Shown: positions 56,716 through 64,000 of the stretch, in pieces
Layout: each line of letters starts with the position of its first letter
Position numbering within the stretch: position 1 is the first letter of the stretch
Assembly: GCA_902517895.1 (NCBI GenBank)
Contig: CABYEA010000004.1
Location: forward strand, 39,425 to 103,424
Source: an uncultured Bacteroidota bacterium
GTDB taxonomy: Bacteria; Bacteroidota; Bacteroidia; Flavobacteriales; Flavobacteriaceae
DNA length: 64,000 nucleotides
Direction of reading: 5' to 3'
Translations under genes and position numbers: made by a program
The notes under the pieces: generated by a model
Databases searched by the model: none
What the model was told of the DNA's origin: nothing
What the model saw: the letters and a program-made list of their open reading frames with translations, nothing else

Positions 56716-59700
56716 ATGTTTTCAACAAACTCCTACAATATATATAATGCATCTGCCGGAACAGGAAAAACATTTAGTCTTGTTAGAGACTACCTAACAC
56801 TCTTATTTAATTCTAAAAATTATGAGCTTTATAAAAATATTCTTGCAATAACCTTCACCAATAAGGCTGTCAACGAAATGAAAGGTAGAATAATAAAATA
56901 TCTTATTAACTATTCAAATTCTGTAGATCCAGATCTAATTATGCTAAAAGAAATTTCGAAAAAAACAGGTTTAAATAAGAAAGAAATATTTTTAAAATCA
57001 TCAATAATATTAAAAAATCTATTAAAAAATTACAGTGCTTTTGAAATTTCTACAATTGATAAATTAACTCAGAAAATAGTCAGAAACTTCACATATGAAT
57101 TAGGAATTGATTCAAAATATGAAGTTGAAATAGATCAAAATGAAATTATTAATAAAGCAATTGATAATTTAATTTCCAAAATTGAACTAAATGATGAAAA
57201 CTCAAAGAATATTATCAACTTTTCCTTTGAAAAAACATTAAATGACAAAAGTTGGGATATTACAAGTGATTTACAAGATATTGCTCAATTAATATTTGAT
57301 GAGAATAATTTTTCTGAGCTTGAGTCAATAAAGGAGTACAATCTAAAAGACTTTGAAAGATGGAAAAAAGAGTTAAAATTAAAAATTAAAAATTGTAATT
57401 CTGCTGCTAAGAAAACTGGAAATAAAGTCTTAGAGATGATTGAATATGAAAAAATATGTGCTGATAGTTTTAAAAAAATAATAACTAGACATTTTACTAA
57501 AATTTCTTTGGGTGATTTCAATAATTTATACAAAAACCAAATTAAAAAAAATTTAATTGAAGGAAATTTACATTTATCAACAGCTTCAGAAAAAGATAAA
57601 ATAAGTATTGAGAAAATAAGAGGAGATTTAATAAAAAGTTATAGTGTTTGCAGGGAAATAATCTTTAAGAAAAAACTTTTTGAAAATATATTGAATAACA
57701 TCTCACCTCTTTCTATTTTAAGCGAAATAAAAAAGGAAATAGAGTCATTAAAAGAGGAAGAAAATTTTTTATTAATTTCTGAATTTAATAAACTTGTAAA
57801 CGAAGAAATTAAAAGCCAGCCTGCTCCGTTTATTTATGAAAAAATAGGGGCAAAATTCAGTCATTTTTTTATAGATGAATTTCAGGATACTTCAAAAATG
57901 CAATGGGATAATTTAAAGCCTCTTATTGAGAACTCTTTATCCTCTGAGAACTCAACATTAACCTTAGCAGGAGACCCTAAACAATCTATTTATAGGTGGA
58001 GGGGTGGTGACGTGGCAGGGTTCATGAATCTTATTGCCAATGAATCTCCTTTTTTCTGTGATAAAAACATAATCAATCTAAATACTAATTACAGAAGCTC
58101 AAAGGAAATTGTACATTTTAATAATTCACTATTTAAGCATATTTCAGAATTATATGCTGACAACTCTGACTTACTACAGATTTTAAACTTTCCAAAACAA
58201 AATCACTCTGATGATGAAAAAGGTTATCTGAGTTTAAATTTCTATGAAAAAAACAATAAAATTGACATTGAGCTATTTTATAATATTCAAACCTTATCAA
58301 GTATTAATGATCTAATCAAAAGAGGGTATTCGTATAAGGATATCTGTATCATTGTTAGAAAGAAAAAAGAAGGTGTGAAAATTGGAGATTATTTGACTGA
58401 AAACAATATACCAATTATTTCGTCTGAGGTGCTAAATCTATCGTCCAGTCCTGATATTAATTTAATTTTAAATCTAATTCGTTTTCATATTGAGCAATCT
58501 AATTTTAATAAGATAAACTTATGTAAATCATTATGTGAATTGAATTTTATAAATCAATTGAAAGAAGATTTCTTGATTGATGTTTTAGAAAATGACTTTG
58601 AAGATATCAAAAAGCATATCACGATTGATGATTTTAATTTTGAGCTCAAGCAATTAAATAGAGTATCTACATATGAAGCATTAGAATATATCATTGATAA
58701 GTTTAAAATAATGAAAGATGGAAATGCATATGTTCAGTTTTTTCTGGATTTTGCTCATGAGTACACACATAAATTTCAAACCGGATTAAATGAATTTGTT
58801 GAATATTTTGAAGAAAAGAAAGAAAAATTAAATATTATTAATCCTCAGGGTGTAGATGCAGTTGAAATTATAACAATACATAAATCCAAAGGTTTGGAAT
58901 TTCCGGTCGTTATTTACCCTTATGCAAATATTAATATTCATGGTGATTTAAATCCAAAAACATGGATTAATATTGAAGATGAAAAGGACATTGATTTAAA
59001 AAAATCACTAATTAATATTAATCAAGATTTAGAAAAAATAGATAAAGATTTATTTTACAGTTACAGACAAAAATTAGAGATTGATAATATTAACTTATTG
59101 TATGTTGTACTAACAAGAGCACAAAAAGAGCTTTACTTACTTTCTGATAAAAATATTGACACTAAAGGAAATGAAAAAATCAATTTATACTCTGGAATTT
59201 TTATCAGCTATTTAAAGAAAATAAATGCCTGGGATAATTCTAAATCTGTATATGATTTTGGGCTAAAAACTTTAAACAAGACAGAAATTAAAACATCTAA
59301 AAATTTAATTCAAAATCATGTTACAGTTAATTCTCGAATTAAAAAAAATATAATAATTAGTTTAAAAAATTCTAATTCTTGGATAAATGATTTTGAAGTT
59401 GCACAGTATGAGGGAAATATTTTTCATGAAATAATGGAGGAAATAAGATCAGAAAAAGATATAATAATAGTTTTAAATAAATTTTACGATTTAGGAGCAA
59501 TTGATGATGGGCAAAAAGAAGAATATCAGAAGAATATTTTGGAGTTTATAAATCATGCCGATCTTAAAAAATATTATAACGAGGAATTAATTAGTTTTAA
59601 TGAGAGAGAAATAATTTCAAAAAGTGGTATAATATTGGTTCCTGACAGATTGGTTTTTCTCAATAATTCGGAGGTTTCTGTTATAGATTACAAAACAGGG

Positions 59701-59829
59701 TCAGAAAGTTTATCTCACAAAAATCAGCTAAATAAATACGAGGCTGTTTTACAAGAGATGAAGATTAAGGTTATTGAAAAAATACTCATATACATAGGCA
59801 AAAAAATCAAAATTAAGCATTGTAAATAA
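56716..59829 (+). CDS. AddA/RecB-like UvrD-family helicase-nuclease
   Basis: The start was moved to the ATG at 56716 (MFSTNSYNIYNASAGTGKT), placing the Walker A P-loop at residues 11-19 as usual for the family; the track start adds 21 unlikely residues. The 1037-residue protein has helicase motifs: Ia ITFTNKAVNEMKGRI, II FFIDEFQDTSKMQW, III LAGDPKQSIYRWRGGD, IV NYRSSKEIV, V VEIITIHKSKGLEFPVVIYPY, VI LLYVVLTRAQKELYLL. The C-terminus carries a RecB-type nuclease with GNIFHEIME, VPDRLVFL and SVIDYKTG. Such proteins process double-strand ends for recombination together with an AddB-like nuclease; the likely partner lies downstream at 61423, beyond ompA. Confidence 0.92.
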   Translation: MFSTNSYNIYNASAGTGKTFSLVRDYLTLLFNSKNYELYKNILAITFTNKAVNEMKGRIIKYLINYSNSVDPDLIMLKEISKKTGLNKKEIFLKSSIILKNLLKNYSAFEISTIDKLTQKIVRNFTYELGIDSKYEVEIDQNEIINKAIDNLISKIELNDENSKNIINFSFEKTLNDKSWDITSDLQDIAQLIFDENNFSELESIKEYNLKDFERWKKELKLKIKNCNSAAKKTGNKVLEMIEYEKICADSFKKIITRHFTKISLGDFNNLYKNQIKKNLIEGNLHLSTASEKDKISIEKIRGDLIKSYSVCREIIFKKKLFENILNNISPLSILSEIKKEIESLKEEENFLLISEFNKLVNEEIKSQPAPFIYEKIGAKFSHFFIDEFQDTSKMQWDNLKPLIENSLSSENSTLTLAGDPKQSIYRWRGGDVAGFMNLIANESPFFCDKNIINLNTNYRSSKEIVHFNNSLFKHISELYADNSDLLQILNFPKQNHSDDEKGYLSLNFYEKNNKIDIELFYNIQTLSSINDLIKRGYSYKDICIIVRKKKEGVKIGDYLTENNIPIISSEVLNLSSSPDINLILNLIRFHIEQSNFNKINLCKSLCELNFINQLKEDFLIDVLENDFEDIKKHITIDDFNFELKQLNRVSTYEALEYIIDKFKIMKDGNAYVQFFLDFAHEYTHKFQTGLNEFVEYFEEKKEKLNIINPQGVDAVEIITIHKSKGLEFPVVIYPYANINIHGDLNPKTWINIEDEKDIDLKKSLININQDLEKIDKDLFYSYRQKLEIDNINLLYVVLTRAQKELYLLSDKNIDTKGNEKINLYSGIFISYLKKINAWDNSKSVYDFGLKTLNKTEIKTSKNLIQNHVTVNSRIKKNIIISLKNSNSWINDFEVAQYEGNIFHEIMEEIRSEKDIIIVLNKFYDLGAIDDGQKEEYQKNILEFINHADLKKYYNEELISFNEREIISKSGIILVPDRLVFLNNSEVSVIDYKTGSESLSHKNQLNKYEAVLQEMKIKVIEKILIYIGKKIKIKHCK

Positions 59830-59914
59830 AGCCTATTCAGTTAACAGACAGAGCAATGTCATCAAAATAAAGCTTGAATTTCAGAGAAAATGACTAAATT
59901 TACTTTGAAATCCG

Positions 59915-59922
59915 TATTTTTG
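59915..59922 (+). promoter_or_regulatory. Candidate -7 element of the OmpA-family gene
   Basis: TATTTTTG matches TAnnTTTG, 30 nt before the ATG. No good TTG lies at the usual distance (ATG at 59890 is the nearest), so the -33 half is weak. It implies that ompA is transcribed independently of the AddA-like gene. Confidence 0.4.
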
Positions 59923-59952
59923 CGGAAAATATTTAATAGTAAATAAAAAATT

Positions 59953-61350
59953 ATGAAAAAATTTTACTCTTTATTCTTAACTACTTTATTAGTTTTTGGG
60001 CTTTCAAGTTTACAAGCTCAAGATAAGAATAACCCATGGCAATTTAGCTTTGGTACAAACGCGATCGACGTTGAAGCTGATTCTAGCACTCAGTTTGCAG
60101 ATTTCTTCGACGTAGATAAAAACTGGAATACAGCTAAATCTCCTGTTTCGATGTTCACAATTTCAAAGTACATAGGAGATAATCTTTCATTCGGGGTTGG
60201 TGGCTCCTTCAATAGTATTAGCAAATACGCAACAGGGCTTGAATTAGCTGATGTCACAAATGATTATTTTAATGTTGATGCAATGTTAAAATATGATTTA
60301 TCAGATGCTCTTCCAATTAGAGTATTGGGGATGGACTTTGAGCCGTTTGTTGGTGTTGGGCCTGGGTGGACTTGGTTCGATGACCAAGATGGTCTTACTG
60401 GAAACCTTTCTATTGGTGTAAATCATTGGTTCAGTGATGTATTTGGATTTACATTAATGGCAGATTATAAACATAATATGGATGATTTAGGTATGTCAAA
60501 TACCCGTCTACTTGACGAAGGTGGAACAATGAGATGGTCTGCAATGCTTTCTGTTAAATTTGGAGGAACAGATACAGATGGAGACGGAATTTATGACGAT
60601 CATGATGAGTGTCCTGAAGTTCCTGGTTTAGAAGAATTTAATGGTTGTCCAGACACTGACGGTGATGGGATCCAAGACAGTGAAGATGACTGTCCAATGT
60701 TAGCTGGTTTAACTGAGTTTAACGGATGTCCAGATACTGATGGAGACGGAATTTCTGACAATAAGGATAGATGTCCTAAGGTTGCTGGTTTAGCAAAAAT
60801 GGGAGGATGTCCAGATACCGATGGAGACGGAATTGCTGATGGTAAAGATGCATGCCCAAAAGTTGTGGGGCCTAGAGGAAATAGAGGTTGTCCTTGGCCT
60901 GACACTGATGGTGATAGCGTAGTTGATAAAGACGATAACTGTCCTGAAGTTCCCGGTACCGTTGCAAATAACGGTTGCCCAGAGGGCCCATCAGAAGAGG
61001 ATATGGCTAAAATAACTGAGCTTTCTAGAGGTATTCAATTCGCATTTGGTGAAACTACATTCACGGATGGTACGCCTCCTGTGCTTGATAAAATTGTTAC
61101 AATTATCCTAAAGTACCCAAATGCAAATTTTAGTGTAGAAGGTCATACCGATAGTATTGGGACTAAAGTTTATAACCAGTCCTTGTCCGAAAGAAGGTCT
61201 GCTGCAGTTGTTGACTACCTTTCATCAAATAATGTTTCAGCTGATAGATTAAATGCTGTTGGATTTGGTGAAAATAATCCAATTGATACGAATGTAAATG
61301 CTGCAGGAAGAGCTAATAACAGAAGAGTTGAAATCTTATTTGTGAGATAA
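59953..61350 (+). CDS. OmpA-family outer membrane protein with thrombospondin type 3 repeats
   Basis: A 465-residue protein with a signal peptide (about 1-22, ...SLQAQ), an eight-stranded OmpA-like barrel (about 25-200), five calcium-binding thrombospondin type 3 repeats (about 206-343, units of the form DTDGDGIxDxxDxCPxVxG-xxxGCP), and a C-terminal OmpA peptidoglycan-binding domain (about 350-465: [32 protein letters not shown]). It anchors the outer membrane to peptidoglycan; the Asp/Cys-rich linker probably binds Ca2+. Likely abundant, judging from its own promoter and a strong terminator; that is inference. It sits between the AddA- and AddB-like genes. Confidence 0.94.
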   Translation: MKKFYSLFLTTLLVFGLSSLQAQDKNNPWQFSFGTNAIDVEADSSTQFADFFDVDKNWNTAKSPVSMFTISKYIGDNLSFGVGGSFNSISKYATGLELADVTNDYFNVDAMLKYDLSDALPIRVLGMDFEPFVGVGPGWTWFDDQDGLTGNLSIGVNHWFSDVFGFTLMADYKHNMDDLGMSNTRLLDEGGTMRWSAMLSVKFGGTDTDGDGIYDDHDECPEVPGLEEFNGCPDTDGDGIQDSEDDCPMLAGLTEFNGCPDTDGDGISDNKDRCPKVAGLAKMGGCPDTDGDGIADGKDACPKVVGPRGNRGCPWPDTDGDSVVDKDDNCPEVPGTVANNGCPEGPSEEDMAKITELSRGIQFAFGETTFTDGTPPVLDKIVTIILKYPNANFSVEGHTDSIGTKVYNQSLSERRSAAVVDYLSSNNVSADRLNAVGFGENNPIDTNVNAAGRANNRRVEILFVR

Positions 61351-61377
61351 TTCTTTAAAACATTCTCATACTATATT

Positions 61378-61411
61378 AAAAAAACGCTTCGCTAAATGCG
61401 AAGCGTTTTTT
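61378..61411 (+). terminator. Strong Rho-independent terminator after the OmpA-family gene
   Basis: A perfect stem ACGCTTCGC / GCGAAGCGT with loop TAAAT is flanked by A7 on the left and T6 on the right, so the helix extends and ends in a U-tract. It lies between the ompA stop and the next ATG, 12 nt away, so the downstream nuclease probably has weak readthrough or its own start. Confidence 0.9.
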
Positions 61412-61422
61412 ATTTTTATAAG

Positions 61423-64000
61423 ATGCACCATTTTATAAAAAATGTTATTGAAAAATTATTTGCGGATAAGACAAAAAATATTTCAAATAGCATTATTATA
61501 CTTCCAAACAAAAGATCTCGAGTTTTCCTAAAAAAGGAAATAAGTAATTTTTCAAGGAAAACAATATTTGCTCCAAAAATTTATGACATAGAAGAATTCA
61601 TGTCGATAATTTCAGGAATAGAAAAAATTTCAGAGACAGAATTACTTTTTGAATTTTATAATGTTTACACTCATCATACTAAGAATAGTGATAGGGAAAC
61701 TTTTGAGGAGTTTATTTCATGGGCTAAAACTCTTTTAAAGGATTATAATGAAATTGATAGGGAGCTCTGCAACACAGATGCCTTATTTGATTATTTAAAA
61801 GCTTTTAAAGACTTGACTCATTGGTCAAATTATGAAAAAGAAACTACCCTAATCAAAAACTATAAAGAGTTTTGGGGGAAAATTAAAGCTTATCATAAGG
61901 ATTTAAATGACAGATTAACCAGAAGAAGAAAAGGATATCAAGGTTTAATTTATCGAGAAGCTGTAGAAAGAATTCAGGGCTATATTGAAAGTACTTCAGA
62001 TATCAATCATATTTTTATCGGTTTCAATGCATTAAGTAAATCCGAATCTGAAATTATTCAGGAAATTATAAGTAATAATGGAGAAATATATTGGGATATA
62101 GACAAAGAATATCTAAGCTCAGAATACAATAATGCATGTTTATTTATTAGATCATACTTAAAAAATTGGCCATACTATAAAAACAATGATTTAGAAATAT
62201 TTTTCGATGACTATAAAAGGAAAAAGAATATTCAAGCAATAGGAACTCCAAAAAATATTGGTCAAGTTAAATATGTTGGCCAATTACTTAATTCATTAAA
62301 TTCAGAGGAGCTTGATGATACCGCTATTGTTTTAGCAGATGAAACAATGCTTATTCCTCTCATTAACTCAATTCCACCGAATGTTAAAAATATAAACGTA
62401 ACTATGGGGTACCCATTAAAAAATTCAAATATTTTTTCATTTTTTTATCTATTGTTAAGAGTTCATTCAAAAAATCAATCTAGCTTTTACTATAAATACT
62501 TATTGTCAATTTTATCTCATGAACTAATTGCTCCAATTCTAAATAAAAAGACTGACATATGCCAAAAAATTAAAAAAGAGAATCTTATTTACATGACTAT
62601 TGATGAAATCATAGAAATTGATAAAGAAAATAAAAGGATTTACAAATTACTTTTCTCAAAATGGGACAATGCTAGTAAAGGCGTAAGTTCCTGCTTACAA
62701 TTAATAGATCTTATAAAAAAATATTATTCAAAAAATCCTGAAAATGATTTCATAAATATAGAATTATTATATGCGATCAATAAGATATTCATGCAAATTA
62801 AAATTTCAAGTAAGAAATTTGATTTTCTAAAGAATATAAATTCATTGAAAGTAATTTTTAAAGAACTTTGTGAAATAAGTTCTACACCATTTAACGGAGA
62901 GCCGATTAAAGGCCTTCAGATTATGGGAATGCTTGAAACTAGATTATTGAATTATAAAAACATCATTATTTCTTCAATGAATGAAGGTATTCTTCCTTCT
63001 GGAAATAATAATAATAGTTTTATTCCATATGAAATCAAGAAAGCAAATAATCTTCAAACTTTTAAAGAAAAAGATGCTGTATTTGCATATCATTTTTACA
63101 GATTTATTCAAAGAGCAGAAAACGTATGGATGCTATACAATACTGAACCAGACAGCATGAATAATGGAGAGGTAAGTAGATTTATTAGGCAAATAGAGGT
63201 AGAGGGAATACATAAAGTGAATAGTCACATCCTAGTTCCAGCAACAGCTATAAAATATAAAACCGAAACAGTTTATAAAAAAACCAGTGCGGTACTGAAA
63301 AAAATAGAAACCTTATTTAGTAATGGGATTAGTGCCTCGATGTTATGTTTATATTCTCTAAATAAAATCAAATTTTTTGAAAATTATATTCTTGGTCTAA
63401 AGGAAGAAAACATAGAGGAGACAATAACTTCAAGTACTCTGGGCAATATAATTCACGACACCTTAGAATTACTGTATAGTGAGCTTGTGGGCAAACGACT
63501 AGATGATAAATCTTTGAGAAAACTAAAAGATCGTGTTAACGACAGTGTTTTATTTACGGCTGAGAGATACGTAAAAAAAAGAAACTTGAAGAAAGGCAAA
63601 AATGTAATTATAATCGAAACAGCAAAGAAATATGTAGAAAGGGTAATAAATATTGATTTCAAATACTTACAAAAGGGGAATAATATTAAAATTATTGCAA
63701 TAGAGAAGGATTTTTCATCAACATTGCAAGGAAATCTAAGGGAATACAAGGTTAGAGGAAAGATAGATAGAATAGATGAAATAAACGGAGAATTAAGAAT
63801 AATCGACTATAAGAGCGGTAAAAAATTAAATAAGGGAAACTTGAATTTGAAGGAAATTAGCGATATAAGAAATGAAAAAGGAATTTATAACCTACAACTA
63901 TTGTTTTATATGATAGGGATATATAAAGAAACGAATGCAGAATTTATAAAAAGCGGTATTATATCCTTAAAAAATATAAATGATGGAGTATTAGAGGGTA
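61423..64000 (+). CDS. AddB-like PD-(D/E)XK nuclease, 3' end outside the window
   Basis: This gene is missing from the ORF track because it runs off the right edge. The frame is open from ATG 61423 (MHHFIKNVIEKLF) to the end, 859 codons. The N-terminal part (IILPNKRSRVFLKKEI; PKIYDIEEFMSII) matches the inactivated-helicase domain of AddB-like proteins, and the C-terminal nuclease core is seen at about residue 775-800 (VRGKIDRIDEINGELRIIDYKSG) with the D and DYK residues of the PD-(D/E)XK fold. It would partner the AddA-like helicase in double-strand break repair; the two are separated by the OmpA gene. Family is firm; the name addB is by analogy. Confidence 0.88.
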   Translation, partial: MHHFIKNVIEKLFADKTKNISNSIIILPNKRSRVFLKKEISNFSRKTIFAPKIYDIEEFMSIISGIEKISETELLFEFYNVYTHHTKNSDRETFEEFISWAKTLLKDYNEIDRELCNTDALFDYLKAFKDLTHWSNYEKETTLIKNYKEFWGKIKAYHKDLNDRLTRRRKGYQGLIYREAVERIQGYIESTSDINHIFIGFNALSKSESEIIQEIISNNGEIYWDIDKEYLSSEYNNACLFIRSYLKNWPYYKNNDLEIFFDDYKRKKNIQAIGTPKNIGQVKYVGQLLNSLNSEELDDTAIVLADETMLIPLINSIPPNVKNINVTMGYPLKNSNIFSFFYLLLRVHSKNQSSFYYKYLLSILSHELIAPILNKKTDICQKIKKENLIYMTIDEIIEIDKENKRIYKLLFSKWDNASKGVSSCLQLIDLIKKYYSKNPENDFINIELLYAINKIFMQIKISSKKFDFLKNINSLKVIFKELCEISSTPFNGEPIKGLQIMGMLETRLLNYKNIIISSMNEGILPSGNNNNSFIPYEIKKANNLQTFKEKDAVFAYHFYRFIQRAENVWMLYNTEPDSMNNGEVSRFIRQIEVEGIHKVNSHILVPATAIKYKTETVYKKTSAVLKKIETLFSNGISASMLCLYSLNKIKFFENYILGLKEENIEETITSSTLGNIIHDTLELLYSELVGKRLDDKSLRKLKDRVNDSVLFTAERYVKKRNLKKGKNVIIIETAKKYVERVINIDFKYLQKGNNIKIIAIEKDFSSTLQGNLREYKVRGKIDRIDEINGELRIIDYKSGKKLNKGNLNLKEISDIRNEKGIYNLQLLFYMIGIYKETNAEFIKSGIISLKNINDGVLEG

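Noticed and set aside
60600-60905. Minus-strand ORF of 101 codons rich in Pro/Ser/Gly
   Set aside because: Antisense shadow of the thrombospondin type 3 repeats in the OmpA-family gene.

Overview
The window looks like part of a marine or aquatic Flavobacteriia (Bacteroidota) genome. It is strongly AT-rich and gene-dense, with very short intergenic gaps and many 1-11 nt gene overlaps. Recurring Bacteroidota hallmarks are TonB-dependent receptors (TBDRs), type IX secretion (T9SS) C-terminal sorting domains, a complete Bat operon, promoters of the TTG-N18-20-TAnnTTTG type, and flavobacterial gene orders such as acpP-fabF-rnc-IPExxxVDY-pyk, purN-rnhA-pfkB-purF and yicC-gmk-nadD. No tRNA, rRNA, CRISPR array, transposase or phage gene was seen, and no gap between genes exceeds about 170 bases.

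Layout. 1-3.9 kb: the 3' part of a TBDR and an SGNH-fold lipoprotein, closed by a hairpin terminator. 3.9-5.8 kb: atpD-atpC. 5.8-7.5 kb (minus): a translesion polymerase pair in the order umuC-umuD. 7.6-9.5 kb: a BtuB-like TBDR. 9.5-15.4 kb (minus): a tightly packed group, porZ-like / recO / haem-type TBDR / recX. 15.5-18.1 kb (minus): NADP-type glutamate dehydrogenase and a cystathionine gamma-synthase/lyase. 18.2-22.1 kb (plus): EamA transporter, yicC, gmk, nadD, gpsA. 22.1-23.7 kb: pheS (minus) and a CvpA-family protein (plus). 23.7-33.0 kb (minus): an unbroken operon, moxR, DUF58, a Bat-associated protein, batA, batB, batC, batD, batE and a small NTF2-like protein. 33.1-35.8 kb (plus): a short-chain dehydrogenase and a leucine-rich-repeat lipoprotein. 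35.9-45.1 kb (minus): one 3082-residue T9SS cargo protein. 45.2-51.9 kb: an ALDH7-type dehydrogenase, a lipoprotein asparaginase, then pyk, IPExxxVDY, rnc, fabF and acpP (minus). 52.0-56.0 kb (plus): purN, rnhA, pfkB-type kinase, a PurF-like enzyme. 56.0-56.6 kb: superoxide dismutase (minus). 56.7-64.0 kb (plus): an AddA-like helicase/nuclease, an OmpA-family porin with its own terminator, and an AddB-like nuclease that runs off the right edge.

Most genes are core metabolism, envelope function and DNA repair. The surface and accessory content is three TBDRs, two surface lipoproteins, a T9SS-linked PorZ-like protein and one giant predicted surface adhesin. No convincing new multi-gene defence or mobile system was found. 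The points most worth a second look are a predicted catalytically dead SGNH lipoprotein beside a TBDR, the giant secreted mosaic protein, a near-perfect 45-nt palindrome between moxR and the SDR gene, the reversed umuC-umuD order, the in-frame 30-bp repeats in batC, and the OmpA gene sitting between the two Add-like subunits.
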